A DNA stretch of 64,000 nucleotides from Streptomyces sp. NRRL S-37 (GCF_000721605.1 NZ_JOIZ01000005.1:434001-498000), one strand, 5' to 3'; positions 33,490-42,385 are shown, numbered from the stretch's first letter. Translations and numbers: made by a program. Notes: generated by a model not told the origin, from the letters alone.

Positions 33490-36195
33490 ATGACGACCGA
33501 CCCCAACGCCATCCAGCCGAGCGAGCTCGACCAGCTCCCGGACCGCGACCCCGAGGAGACCGCCGAGTGGCAGGCCTCCCTGGACGCCGTCACCAAGGCG
33601 GCCGGGCCGCACCGTGCCGCGTACCTGATGCGCCGCACGCTGGAGCGTGCCGAGGGAGCCGGCCTCGCGCTGCCGAAGCTCCTCGAGACGGACTACGTCA
33701 ACACCATCCCCACCGCCGCCGAGCCCTCCGTGGACGGCGACGAGACGCTGGAGCAGCGGATCACCGCCTGGAACCGCTGGAACGCGGCGGCCATGGTGAC
33801 CCGCGGCAGCAAGTACGGCGTCGGCGGCCACATCGCCACCTTCGCCTCCGCGGCCTGGCTCTACGAGACCGGCTTCAACCACTTCTTCCGCGGCAAGGAG
33901 GGTGACGGCTCCGGCGACCAGCTCTACATCCAGGGCCACGCCTCCCCCGGCATCTACGCCCGCGCCTTCCTCGACGGCCGGATCGGCGAGCAGCAGCTCG
34001 ACAACTTCCGCCGCGAGGCCGGCGGCAACGGCCTGCCGTCGTACCCGCACCCGCGCCGCCTGCCCTGGCTGTGGGAGTTCCCCACCGTCTCCATGGGCCT
34101 CGGGCCGATCTCCGCGATCTACCAGGCGCGCTTCAACCGCTACCTGACCAGCCGCGGCATCAAGGACGTCTCCGACTCCCACGTCTGGGCGTTCCTCGGC
34201 GACGGCGAGATGGACGAGCCCGAGTCGACGACCGCGCTCACCCTCGCCTCCCGCGAGCGGCTCGACAACCTGACCTTCGTCATCAACTGCAACCTGCAGC
34301 GCCTCGACGGTCCGGTCCGCGCCAACTTCAAGATCGTGCAGGAGCTGGAGGCCCAGTTCCGCGGCGCCGGCTGGAACGTCATCAAGACGCTCTGGGGCAC
34401 GGCGTGGGACGAGCTGTTCCGGCTCGACACCACCGGCGCCCTCGTACGACGCCTCCGCGAGGTGCCCGACGCGCAGGTGCAGACGTACCAGACGCGCGAC
34501 GCCGCCTACATCCGCGAGGACTTCTTCGGCAAGGACCCGGCGCTCGTCGAGATGGCGAAGCTGCTGAGCGACGACAAGATCCTCGAGTGCTTCCACCTCT
34601 CGCGCGGCGGCCACGAGTCCCGCAAGGTGTACGCCGCGTACAAGGCCGCGCTCGCCCACAAGGGCGCGCCGACCGTGATCCTGGCGCAGACCGTCAAGGG
34701 TCACACCCTCGGTGAGGGCTTCGCCTCCAAGAACGCCAACCACCAGATGAAGAAGCTGACGGTGGACGAGTTCAAGGCGATGCGCGACCGGCTGGAACTG
34801 CCGATCCCGGACTCCCTGTTCGTCGACGGCCAGGTCCCCTACGTCCACCCGGGCGCCGACTCCCCCGAGGTCCGCTACCTCCAGGAGCGCCGTGCCGCCC
34901 TCGGCGGTCCGGCCCCGGCCCGCCGCGTGCACCCGGTCGCGCCGCTGCCGCAGCCGGCCGACAAGGCGTTCGCCGCCTTCGACAAGGGCTCCGGCTCGCA
35001 GAACGTGGCCACCACCATGGCCTTCGTCCGCCTGGTCAAGGACCTGGTCCGCGACAAGGAGACCGGCAAGCGCTGGGTGCCGATCGTCCCCGACGAGGCG
35101 CGCACCTTCGGCATGGAGAGCCTCTTCCCGTCCCTCGGCATCTACTCGCCGATGGGCCAGACGTACGAGCCGGTCGACCGCGACCAGCTCATGTACTACA
35201 AGGAAGCCAAGAACGGCCAGATCTTCAACGAGGGCATCACCGAGGCCGGTGCCATGGCCGAGTTCGTCGCCGCCTCGACGTCGTACGCGACGCACGGCGA
35301 GACGATGATCCCGTTCTACATCTACTACTCGATGTTCGGCTGGCAGCGCACCGGCGACCAGATGTGGCAGCTCGGCGACCAGCTCGGCCGCGGCTTCCTC
35401 GTCGGCGCCACGGCCGGCCGCACCACGCTGACGGGCGAGGGCCTGCAGCACGCCGACGGCCACTCGCCGGTCATCGCGGCGACCAACCCGGCGGCCCTGA
35501 CGTACGACCCGGCGTTCGCGTACGAGATCGGCGTCATCGTCAAGGAGGGTCTGCGCCGGATGTTCGGCGAGGCCCTGCCCGGCGAGGACCAGAACGTCTT
35601 CTACTACCTGACGGTCTACAACGAGCCGCTGCCGCAGCCCGCCAAACCGCAGGCGGCCGGCATCGACGAGGGCATCGTCAAGGGCCTGTACCGCTTCAAC
35701 ACGGCGGAGACGGCCGGGCTGTCCCCGGCGGCCAACGCCCCGCGGATCCAGCTGCTCGGCTCCGGTACGGCGATCCACTGGGCGCTGAAGGCGCAGAAGC
35801 TGCTCGCCGAGGAGTGGGGCGTGGCCGCCGACGTGTGGTCCGCCACCTCGTGGACCGAGCTGCGCCGGGACGCCATGGAGGCGGACGAGGCGCTGCTGCG
35901 CGGCGAGGACCGGGTGCCGTTCGTCCGGCAGGCGCTCCAGGGCGCCGAGGGTCCGGTCCTCGCGGTCTCCGACTACATGCGCCAGGTCCCGGACCAGATC
36001 GCGCAGTGGGTCGAGCAGGACTACTCGTCGCTGGGCGCCGACGGCTTCGGCCTGTCGGACACCCGTGACGCGGCCCGCCGCCACTTCGGCGTGGACGCCG
36101 AGTCCATCGTCGTCGCGGCCCTGGCCCAGCTCGCCCGCCGTGGTGAGGTCCAGGCGGCCTCGGTGAAGGAAGCGCGCGAGAAGTACGGCCTGTGA
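33490..36195 (+). CDS. aceE: Pyruvate dehydrogenase E1 component, homodimeric type
   Basis: 901 residues from ATG 33490. The size and pattern are those of the alpha2 AceE E1: thiamine-diphosphate domain I with GDGEMDEPESTTALTLA and the Mg-binding NCNLQRLDGPV near 255-285, a His-rich active site (FNHFFRGK, YIQGHASPGIYARAF, GGHESRKVYAAY), and a C-terminal transketolase-like domain. It decarboxylates pyruvate and reductively acetylates the E2 lipoyl group. E2 and E3 lie at 28-31 kb on the same strand, with the collagen-like gene and gntR in between. Upstream palindrome at 33377. A terminator follows. Confidence 0.96.
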   Translation: MTTDPNAIQPSELDQLPDRDPEETAEWQASLDAVTKAAGPHRAAYLMRRTLERAEGAGLALPKLLETDYVNTIPTAAEPSVDGDETLEQRITAWNRWNAAAMVTRGSKYGVGGHIATFASAAWLYETGFNHFFRGKEGDGSGDQLYIQGHASPGIYARAFLDGRIGEQQLDNFRREAGGNGLPSYPHPRRLPWLWEFPTVSMGLGPISAIYQARFNRYLTSRGIKDVSDSHVWAFLGDGEMDEPESTTALTLASRERLDNLTFVINCNLQRLDGPVRANFKIVQELEAQFRGAGWNVIKTLWGTAWDELFRLDTTGALVRRLREVPDAQVQTYQTRDAAYIREDFFGKDPALVEMAKLLSDDKILECFHLSRGGHESRKVYAAYKAALAHKGAPTVILAQTVKGHTLGEGFASKNANHQMKKLTVDEFKAMRDRLELPIPDSLFVDGQVPYVHPGADSPEVRYLQERRAALGGPAPARRVHPVAPLPQPADKAFAAFDKGSGSQNVATTMAFVRLVKDLVRDKETGKRWVPIVPDEARTFGMESLFPSLGIYSPMGQTYEPVDRDQLMYYKEAKNGQIFNEGITEAGAMAEFVAASTSYATHGETMIPFYIYYSMFGWQRTGDQMWQLGDQLGRGFLVGATAGRTTLTGEGLQHADGHSPVIAATNPAALTYDPAFAYEIGVIVKEGLRRMFGEALPGEDQNVFYYLTVYNEPLPQPAKPQAAGIDEGIVKGLYRFNTAETAGLSPAANAPRIQLLGSGTAIHWALKAQKLLAEEWGVAADVWSATSWTELRRDAMEADEALLRGEDRVPFVRQALQGAEGPVLAVSDYMRQVPDQIAQWVEQDYSSLGADGFGLSDTRDAARRHFGVDAESIVVAALAQLARRGEVQAASVKEAREKYGL

Positions 36196-36214
36196 CGGCC
36201 TGACCGCGCAGGAG

Positions 36215-36239
36215 GCCCCCGCCCACCCCGGGCGGGGGC
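36215..36239 (+). terminator. Terminator after aceE
   Basis: GCCCCCGCCC (36215-36224) pairs with GGGCGGGGGC (36230-36239) around a 5-nt loop and is followed by TTCTT. It lies 20 bp after the aceE stop and only 18 bp before the next ATG. Confidence 0.8.
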
Positions 36240-36257
36240 TTCTTGCATGATGGGCGC

Positions 36258-37232
36258 ATGCGCGCTGCCCGGCTGATCAAGATGGTGTTGCTGCTCCAGT
36301 CCCGGCCCTCCATGACCGCCGCCGAGCTGGCGGGGGAGCTGGAGGTGTCGGAGCGGACGGTCACCCGGGACGCGCAGGCGCTGTCGGAGGCCGGGGTGCC
36401 GGTGTACGCGGACCGGGGGCGGATCGGCGGCTACCGGCTGGTCGGCGGGTACCGGACGCGGCTGACGGGGCTGGCGCGCGGGGAGGCGGAGGCGCTGTTC
36501 CTGTCCGGGGTGCCGGGGGCGCTGCGCGAGATGGGGCTGGAGGACGCGGCGTCGGCGGCCCGGCTGAAGGTGTCGGCGGCCTTGTCGCCGTCCCTGCGGG
36601 ACGCCCCCCGTACGGCGGCGCAGCGGTTCCATCTGGACGCGCCGAACTGGTTTCACGAGCCGGACACGCCCGGGCTGCTGCCGGCGGTCGCGGACGCGGT
36701 GTGGGACGACCGGCGGGTCACCGCCCGGTACCGGCGTGACGGCGGCGAGGTGGAGCGGGAGCTGGAGCCGTACGGGCTCGTGCTCAAGGCGGGGGTCTGG
36801 TACCTGTGTGCGCGGGTGGCCGGGCAGGGGTCCTTCCGGGTGTACCGGATCGACCGGTTCACGGCGGTGGAGGCGGGCGCGGAGCGTTTCGAGCGGGCGG
36901 AGGACTTCGATCTGCCGGCGTTCTGGGACGAGCGGGCGAAGCAGTTCGCGCGGTCGATCCTGCGGGCGGAGGTCGTGGTGCGGCTGTCGGCGGAGGGGGT
37001 GCGCCGGCTGCCGCACGCCATGGACGCGGTCGCGGCGCGGGAGGCGTTGGCGCGGGCGGGGGAGCCGGAGGGGGACGAGTGGGTGACGGTGACCCTGCCG
37101 GTGGAGTCCGAGGAGGTCGCCCGCGAACAGCTGACGGCGCTGGGGGCGGAGGTGGAGGTGCTGGCGCCTCCGTCCCTGCGGGAGCGGTTCGCGGCGGAGG
37201 CGGCGCGGCTGGCGGAGCTGTACGGGTTGTGA
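36258..37232 (+). CDS. YafY-type transcriptional regulator with WYL domain
   Basis: 324 residues from ATG 36258; a CATGAT -10 at 36245-36250 is seven bases upstream, which suggests a leaderless message right after the aceE terminator. An N-terminal HTH_11 winged helix (TAAELAGELEVSERTVTRDA) spans about 1-60. A WYL domain lies at about 135-215 with the variant GVWYLCARVAGQGSFRVYRI, and a C-terminal WCX-like segment follows to 320. WYL proteins bind small ligands or nucleic acid ends and often control nearby or defence-related genes; no obvious target is adjacent. Confidence 0.9.
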   Translation: MRAARLIKMVLLLQSRPSMTAAELAGELEVSERTVTRDAQALSEAGVPVYADRGRIGGYRLVGGYRTRLTGLARGEAEALFLSGVPGALREMGLEDAASAARLKVSAALSPSLRDAPRTAAQRFHLDAPNWFHEPDTPGLLPAVADAVWDDRRVTARYRRDGGEVERELEPYGLVLKAGVWYLCARVAGQGSFRVYRIDRFTAVEAGAERFERAEDFDLPAFWDERAKQFARSILRAEVVVRLSAEGVRRLPHAMDAVAAREALARAGEPEGDEWVTVTLPVESEEVAREQLTALGAEVEVLAPPSLRERFAAEAARLAELYGL

Positions 37233-37286
37233 GAAGGGGGGCCTTTTCGATTCCCTGGTGCGGGGATGGGGTGCCCTCCGGGGATT

Positions 37287-37402
37287 TCGCCCCCGCCGCC
37301 CCTTCCCTCCCCCCACTCTCGGCTTCGCTCGAGCGGGAAGTACCCCCATCGTCCCTGGGGGCTTTGCCCCCAGACCCCCGTGCGCAGTTCCCCGCGCCCC
37401 TG
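37287..37402 (+). repeat. Dispersed terminator-like repeat, copy 3, joined to one short repeat
   Basis: The same blocks as copy 2, including CTCTCGGCTTCGCTCGAGCG and the CTGGGGGCTTTGCCCCCAG hairpin, begin about 55 bp after the WYL gene stop. Where copy 2 continues with TTCGCGCCCACG, this copy switches to TGCGCAGTTCCCCGCGCCCC, the short repeat in minus orientation. Confidence 0.75.
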
Positions 37403-37438
37403 TGTGCGCTGCGGGTGCGTCCGTGGGGCGTAGGGTCG

Positions 37439-37972
37439 ATGCTTGACTTCGTGATGGACGAGACGGAGTTCTGGGAGCTGGTGGACGCCGCCCGTGAGGA
37501 CGCCGGGGGTGATCCGGAGGAGCAGGCCGATCTGCTGGTGGAGCGGCTGCTGCGGCTGGACCCGGAGGCGGTCCTGGACTTCGCCCGTCACTTCGAGTCC
37601 CGGTACCACCGCGCCTACCACTGGGATCTGTGGGGCGCCGCCTGGGTGCTGCTGGACGGGGCGAGCGACGACGCCTTCGACTACTTCCGGTGCTGGCTGA
37701 TCGGCCAGGGCCGGGAGGTGTTCGAGGGGGCGCTGCACGACCCGGACGCGCTGGCCGATCTGCTGGACGAGTTCGACGAGGAGGTCGACGGCGACGGCGA
37801 GGACCTCGGTTACGCCGCGGACGAGGCGTACGAGCAGCTCACCGGGACGGTGGCGCCCGACCTCGACCTGCCCCCGGCCCCCGCGGAGCCGGAGGGCACG
37901 CCGCTCGACTTCGAGAACCAGGCCCTGCTCGCCGAACGCTACCCGCGGCTGTGGGAGCGGTTCGGGGGCTGA
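37439..37972 (+). CDS. DUF4240 domain protein
   Basis: 177 residues from ATG 37439; a second ATG five codons later (MDETEFWELVDAARE) is the more usual family start. No Shine-Dalgarno sequence; a TAGGGT box at 37431-37436 suits the second ATG with a short leader. DUF4240 proteins share the pattern FWxLVDAARE...DPEAVLDFARHFESRYHRAYHWDLWGAA...FDYFRCWLIGQGREVFE, all present. The C-terminal part is very acidic. It is a common streptomycete family without a known function. Confidence 0.85.
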   Translation: MLDFVMDETEFWELVDAAREDAGGDPEEQADLLVERLLRLDPEAVLDFARHFESRYHRAYHWDLWGAAWVLLDGASDDAFDYFRCWLIGQGREVFEGALHDPDALADLLDEFDEEVDGDGEDLGYAADEAYEQLTGTVAPDLDLPPAPAEPEGTPLDFENQALLAERYPRLWERFGG

Positions 37973-37985
37973 GCGGCGGGCCGGT

Positions 37986-38162
37986 TCACAGGCGCCGGTG
38001 GGGGCACGGCGCGTGGCGCAGGGGCGCGGCGTTGGCCTGCATGAGGGCGGCGGCGGTGTGGGCCGTGGGGCCCAGGACGACGGCGGCGGCGGCGCACAGG
38101 GCCGTCCAGGGGCGGCGCAGGGCGTCCGCCCAGGTGGTACTTCGGTCGGGTGTGTCGTTCAT
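37986..38162 (-). CDS. Very small membrane protein coupled to the PGRP amidase gene
   Basis: 58 residues from ATG 38162, which overlaps the amidase stop in ATGA. It has one hydrophobic segment (WTALCAAAAVVLGPTAHTAA) and a basic, His-containing tail (HAPCPHRRL). The strict four-base overlap and the G/C third positions argue that it is translated. I do not recognise it. It could help in export or regulate the amidase, which is a guess from context. Confidence 0.55.
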   Translation of the reverse strand: MNDTPDRSTTWADALRRPWTALCAAAAVVLGPTAHTAAALMQANAAPLRHAPCPHRRL

Positions 38163-39076
38163 GGGGCCTGCTCTTCGTTCCGTGTGTTCCTTGTGTCGTT
38201 GTCGTTCCGTACGGCGGTCCGGGTGTCGTCGGGCAGGGTGTCCCCGGTCCCGCGGCCCTGGAGGCGGGCCGCCAGGGACCTGATCTCCGGGAGGCGGGCC
38301 CTGAGCGCGGCGCCCGGGCAGTCGGTCATGTAGCCGTCGCTGTGGCCGGCGACCGTGGGCAGGACGGCGGTGGTGCCGGCCGCGTAGCGGCTGCCGCCGT
38401 TGCTGGAGACCAGCCGGACGTCGGCGCGCGGGTCGGTGCCGGACGTGCCGAGTTTCCAGGCGGCCACGGCGGCGATCGCGCGCAGCATCTCCCGCGGCAC
38501 CTCGACCCCCTCGGTGAAGGTGCCGAGGGCGGCGATCCCGGTGGTGCGGTGGTTGAAGCCCTGGGTGTGGGCGCCGGTGACGGGGCGGTCGGTGCCGCCC
38601 GCGCGGCCCTCGTAGACGGTGCCGCAGCGGTCGACGACGAAGTTGTAGCCGAGGTCGTCCCAGTCGCGGGCGCCGGTCTGGCCCTCGTACAGGGCCCGGA
38701 TGATGCCGGGGGCGTCGGCGCAGTCGTAGCCGTTGGGCGAGTCGGTGTGGTGGACGAAGACGGCGACGACCTCGTCGTCGTAGCGCGGCGGCGGCTGGTC
38801 CCGCTCGGCTTCGCCCAGCCAGACGGAGCGGGGTACGACGGCCGGCGCCGGCGCCCGGTGGGCGGCCGCGGTCCGTGCGGCGCTGCGCGCGGCGGAGTCC
38901 TCGGCGGCGTGCTCGACGCCGTAGGCGCACAGCACCAGGGCGACCGCGGCGGCCACGCCCGGCAGACAGCCGAGCGGCGCCGTGACGGCCCGTGGCGGGC
39001 GCGGGGAGCCGGGCCCGCCGTGTATCCGGGGGGAGCGGTGTCTCCGCGCTCCGCGCGGTCTCCTGGGGACACGCAT
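38159..39076 (-). CDS. Secreted or membrane-anchored PGRP-type N-acetylmuramoyl-L-alanine amidase
   Basis: 305 residues from ATG 39076. A basic, Pro-rich head is followed by one hydrophobic segment (PGVAAAVALVLCAYGVEHA), either a signal peptide or an anchor. The amidase_2/PGRP domain covers about 100-260: zinc ligands in VFVHHTDSPNGYDC, in GHSDGYMTDCPG (His and Cys), and the signature LGYNFVVDRCGTVYEGRAGG. Such enzymes cleave the amide between MurNAc and the stem peptide of peptidoglycan. Its position beside a MarP-like protease, which in mycobacteria acts on a peptidoglycan hydrolase, may be meaningful. Confidence 0.88.
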   Translation of the reverse strand: MRVPRRPRGARRHRSPRIHGGPGSPRPPRAVTAPLGCLPGVAAAVALVLCAYGVEHAAEDSAARSAARTAAAHRAPAPAVVPRSVWLGEAERDQPPPRYDDEVVAVFVHHTDSPNGYDCADAPGIIRALYEGQTGARDWDDLGYNFVVDRCGTVYEGRAGGTDRPVTGAHTQGFNHRTTGIAALGTFTEGVEVPREMLRAIAAVAAWKLGTSGTDPRADVRLVSSNGGSRYAAGTTAVLPTVAGHSDGYMTDCPGAALRARLPEIRSLAARLQGRGTGDTLPDDTRTAVRNDNDTRNTRNEEQAP

Positions 39077-39276
39077 GAGCCCACTGTGGGCCGGTCCGCC
39101 CCCGTCCGCGATCCGTACTGCGCCACCCGGTGGAACCATCGCCTCGGTCCGGGACGTTTTCCCCGGTACACGCGCGCGTGGCCGCATTTCCGCGGCCGTC
39201 GCGCGCGCGTGGCTGATCACCGGGCCCCTCCCCCACGTACTGATGGGCCGGTGGTCCCGAGAGAGAGGCGGCGTGC

Positions 39277-40461
39277 GTGGACCTGCTCGACATCCTGCTG
39301 TTGCTGGTGGTCCTGGCCTACGCGGCGTCCGGTTACCGGCGCGGACTGCTGGCGGGCTGCGTCTCGCTGGCCGGTTTCGTGGGCGGTGCGGTCGTGGGCG
39401 TGTGGATCCTGCCGTGGGTGATGGACCTGGTGACGCCGGGGACGACCCGGGCGACGGTGACGGCCGTCTTCACGGTGCTGCTGCCGGCCGTGACGGGCCA
39501 TGAGCTGGCGGGGCGGCTGGCGCTCAGACTGCGGCGGGAGCTGGACCGGGGCCCGCTGCGGGTGGCGGACGGGGTCGGCGGGGCGGCGGCCAACTCGGTG
39601 GCCGTGCTGATCGTGGCGTGGGTGGTGGCGAGCGTGCTGGGCGCCTCCTCCTCCCCGCTGGTGACGTCGGCGATCCGGGACTCGCGGCTGCTGGGCACGG
39701 TGCAGGACGCGATGCCGGACACCACCCCGGGCTGGTTCTCCCGGGCCACGACGGCGCTGACCGAGGCGGGTTTCCCGCAGGTCTTCAACCCGTTCGAGAA
39801 CGAGTCGACCGCCGAGGTCGCCGCGCCCACCGGCGACAGCGTCACCGCCGCCGCCACCCGGGCGGCGCGGCTCGGCACGGTGAAGGTCGAGGGCGTGACG
39901 GGCCTCCAGGGCCGCGAGGGCAGCGGCTTCGTGTACGCGACGGAGCACGTGATGACCAACGCCCATGTGGTGGCCGGCATCGACGAGCCGACCGTGCGCG
40001 TGGGCGGGGTGGGGCGGACGTACGCGGCACGGGTGGTGCTCTTCGACCCGCGCAAGGACGTGGCCGTGCTGTACGTGCCGGAGCTGCGGGCGCCCGTCCT
40101 GGAGTTCGACGACGACGCCGGTCGCGGCGACTCCGCGGTCGTCGCCGGCTACCCGCAGGACGGCGACCTGAACCTGCAGGCGGCGACGGTCGCAGGCCGG
40201 GTGCGGGCCCGGGGGCAGGACATCTACAACGACGCGGTGGTCGTCCGGGAGATCTACTCGATCCGCTCGACCGTCCGCCCCGGCAACTCCGGCGGCCCGC
40301 TGCTGACCACCGAGGGCCGGGTGTACGGCGTGGTGTTCGCGCGTTCCACCTCGGACGCGGAGACCGGCTATGTGCTGACGGCGGACGAGGTGGCGGACGA
40401 CGCCGAGCGCGCGGCGGACGCGACGGCGCCGGTGGACACGGGGGAGCCGGTGACGTCGTAG
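39277..40461 (+). CDS. MarP-like membrane serine protease (CvpA domain plus trypsin-like domain)
   Basis: 394 residues from GTG, with GAGAGAGGC upstream. Residues 1-165 are a CvpA-type region of four membrane helices. The protease domain has the catalytic triad His in MTNAHVVAG near 230, Asp in RKDVAVLYV near 259 and Ser in VRPGNSGGPLL near 334. The same layout is found in mycobacterial MarP (Rv3671c), needed for acid and oxidative stress survival, where a peptidoglycan hydrolase is a substrate. Divergent from the PGRP amidase gene; functional pairing is inference. Confidence 0.9.
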   Translation: MDLLDILLLLVVLAYAASGYRRGLLAGCVSLAGFVGGAVVGVWILPWVMDLVTPGTTRATVTAVFTVLLPAVTGHELAGRLALRLRRELDRGPLRVADGVGGAAANSVAVLIVAWVVASVLGASSSPLVTSAIRDSRLLGTVQDAMPDTTPGWFSRATTALTEAGFPQVFNPFENESTAEVAAPTGDSVTAAATRAARLGTVKVEGVTGLQGREGSGFVYATEHVMTNAHVVAGIDEPTVRVGGVGRTYAARVVLFDPRKDVAVLYVPELRAPVLEFDDDAGRGDSAVVAGYPQDGDLNLQAATVAGRVRARGQDIYNDAVVVREIYSIRSTVRPGNSGGPLLTTEGRVYGVVFARSTSDAETGYVLTADEVADDAERAADATAPVDTGEPVTS

Positions 40462-40476
40462 CCCCCGCGGTCCCCG

Positions 40477-40962
40477 TCAGACCAGCGACTGCCCCATCAG
40501 GACGTCGTCGACGTACTCGCCCCCGAGGAAGAACTCCCCCGGCTGCACGCCCTCCACGACGAAGCCCTCGGACGCGTAGAGCGCGCGTGCGGCGGTGTTG
40601 TGGCCGAGCACGCGCAGGGTGATCCGGCGGGCGCCGCGCTCCCGTGCCTCCGCGACGGCGGCCCGCACCAGGGCCCGGCCCACGCCCAGACCGCGCGCCT
40701 CCTCGGCGACGGCGAGGCCGCGGATCTGCCGTACGTGCGCGTTGCTGGCGAGTTCGGTGGGGAAGCCGAGACGGACGTACCCCATGATCCGGCCCCCGTA
40801 CTCGGCGACACGGTGGTCCCGGGGCCCGGACCGCTCGCTGAAGAACGAGTCGTCCGCCGGCGGCGGGGTGACGGCGTGCAGGGTGGACCAGGTCTCGCGG
40901 TCGAGGCGGGCCAGTTCCCCCTCGTCGTCGGGACGGGCGATGCGTATGGACGGTTCGGACAT
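40477..40962 (-). CDS. GNAT-family N-acetyltransferase
   Basis: 161 residues from ATG 40962. Typical GNAT order: IRIARPDDEGELARLDRETW, central beta strands, the acetyl-CoA loop IRGLAVAEEARGLGVGRALV near 85, and the C-terminal LRVLGHNTAARALYASEGFV. The pattern RALYASEGF is close to RimI-like protein acetyltransferases, but the substrate is open. TACAGT (40970-40975, minus strand) ends seven bases before the ATG, so it is probably leaderless. Divergent from the epimerase gene. Confidence 0.88.
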   Translation of the reverse strand: MSEPSIRIARPDDEGELARLDRETWSTLHAVTPPPADDSFFSERSGPRDHRVAEYGGRIMGYVRLGFPTELASNAHVRQIRGLAVAEEARGLGVGRALVRAAVAEARERGARRITLRVLGHNTAARALYASEGFVVEGVQPGEFFLGGEYVDDVLMGQSLV

Positions 40963-41034
40963 GAGTGCCACTGTACGGGCGGATCGCGTCGCCCCGGCCG
41001 TGATTTCCGTGCCGTCAGGGGCAGGATGGACGCC

Positions 41035-41937
41035 ATGGAACGTTCCCGAATCGCGGTGGCCGGTGCGTCCGGGCTCATCGGTGGCGCGCTGGCGCGGTCC
41101 CTGACGGCGGACGGGCACGAGGTGGTCCGGCTGGTGCGGCGCGTTCCGCGGGCGGCGGACGAGGTCCGCTGGGACCCGGAGCGCGGGTCGGTGGACGCGG
41201 CCGGCCTCGCCGGGTGCGACGCGGTGGTCAATCTGGCGGGCGCCGGGGTCGGCGGCCGGCGCTGGACGGCGGCCTACAAGGCGCGGATCAGGGCCAGCCG
41301 GGTCGGCGGCACGACCGCGCTCGCCGAGGCCGTCGCCGGGCTGCCCGGGGACGTACGGCCCCGGGTGTTCCTCAACGGCAGCGCGATCGGCTACTACGGC
41401 GAGACCGGCGACCGGCCGGTGGACGAGAGCGCGCCGCCGGGCGAGGGCTTCCTGCCGGAGCTGTGCGTCGAGTGGGAGGCGGCCGCGGCACCGGCGCGGG
41501 AGGCGGGCGTACGGACGGTGTTCGCGCGCACCGGCCTGGTGGTGGCGCGCGAGGGCGGGGCGTGGGGCAGGCTCTTCCCCCTCTTCCGGGCCGGGCTGGG
41601 CGGACGGATGGGCGACGGACGCCAGTACTGGTCGTTCGTCGCCCTGCACGACGAGGTGGCGGCCCTGCGCCATCTCCTCGACACCGACGGACTGTCCGGA
41701 CCGTTCAACCTGACCGCGCCCCACCCGGTGACCAACCGTGAGATCACCGCGGCGATGGCGCGTGTGCTGCGCCGCCCGGCGGTGTTCGCGGTGCCGGCGC
41801 CGGTGCTGCGGGCGGTGCTCGGGGAGATGGCCGGGGATGTCCTCGGCAGCGCCCGGGTGCTGCCGGCCCGGCTGCTGGAGTCCGGCTTCCGGTTCGCGTT
41901 CCCCCGGATCGAGGGGGCGGTCCGGGCGGCGCTTTGA
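41035..41937 (+). CDS. TIGR01777-family NAD(P)-binding epimerase-like protein
   Basis: 300 residues from ATG 41035; CAGGAT at 41022-41027 makes a leaderless start likely, and an in-frame ATG three codons upstream falls within that box. Extended SDR fold with IAVAGASGLIGGALARSL at the N-terminus, DAVVNLAGAGVGGRRW near 62, NGSAIGYYGETGDRPVDESA near 120 and the family-specific C-terminal RVLPARLLESGFRFAFP. Proteins of this family are annotated as sugar-nucleotide epimerases, but most are untested; some affect cell division. A TnpB remnant follows the stop within a few bases. Confidence 0.9.
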   Translation: MERSRIAVAGASGLIGGALARSLTADGHEVVRLVRRVPRAADEVRWDPERGSVDAAGLAGCDAVVNLAGAGVGGRRWTAAYKARIRASRVGGTTALAEAVAGLPGDVRPRVFLNGSAIGYYGETGDRPVDESAPPGEGFLPELCVEWEAAAAPAREAGVRTVFARTGLVVAREGGAWGRLFPLFRAGLGGRMGDGRQYWSFVALHDEVAALRHLLDTDGLSGPFNLTAPHPVTNREITAAMARVLRRPAVFAVPAPVLRAVLGEMAGDVLGSARVLPARLLESGFRFAFPRIEGAVRAAL

Positions 41938-41971
41938 ATCCTCCCCTCCCTGAAGGGAGGGGATTCCTGGC
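41938..41971 (-). mobile_element. Probable right end and omega-RNA hairpin of the IS605-type remnant
   Basis: CCCCTCCCT-GAA-AGGGAGGGG-like dyad (about 41944-41964) flanked by GAATC and GATTC, directly after the TnpB stop. In the family the omega-RNA is read from the tnpB 3' end through this hairpin, and its guide is the host DNA beyond the element end. Here that would be the last bases of the epimerase gene. Confidence 0.55.
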
Positions 41972-42240
41972 TCAGGCTGCCTCCTGGAGCGGCGCTCCAG
42001 GAGGTCTTGTGCCATCGGCGCCAGCCGGGTTGAGACCAGCCCGGACGAGCATGACGCGTGCGGAGTTCTTGTCCCGTGGGGAGACGGTTCCGCAGGCGGT
42101 GCAGGTGTGGGTGCGTTCACCCAGCGGCAGTGCGTGCTTGGCTCTCGCTCCGCACTGTGCGCAGTCCATCGTGGTGTACGCGGGGTGGACCAGGCGGATG
42201 TCCCGCCCGTGTTTGCGTCCCATCTCGATCAGATACGACA
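41972..42240 (-). pseudogene. tnpB: C-terminal fragment of an IS200/IS605-family TnpB
   Basis: The minus strand codes for a clear TnpB C-terminus: MGRKHGRDIRLVHPAYTTMD, the zinc-ribbon pairs CAQC and CTAC, and SPRDKNSARVMLVRAGLN with the last RuvC aspartate. It ends GADGTRPPGAPLQEAA at 41972. The N-terminal two thirds (wedge, REC and RuvC-I/II) are missing; before about residue IEM the reading frame is unrelated sequence. TnpB proteins are RNA-guided DNA nucleases that keep IS605-type elements in place. This remnant cannot be active. It lies 35 bp after the epimerase stop. Confidence 0.85.
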
Positions 42241-42385
42241 GCCGCACACACACCCACCCTTCCCGCAACCACCACCCCGACCAGCGATCACAGGCACAAG
42301 CGTTCGCCTCACCTTGGGTCATGCTGGTAGCCATACGGGCTTCGGCGACGCTCCGCGTCGCCATACTCGGATGCGATTCCTCCCC

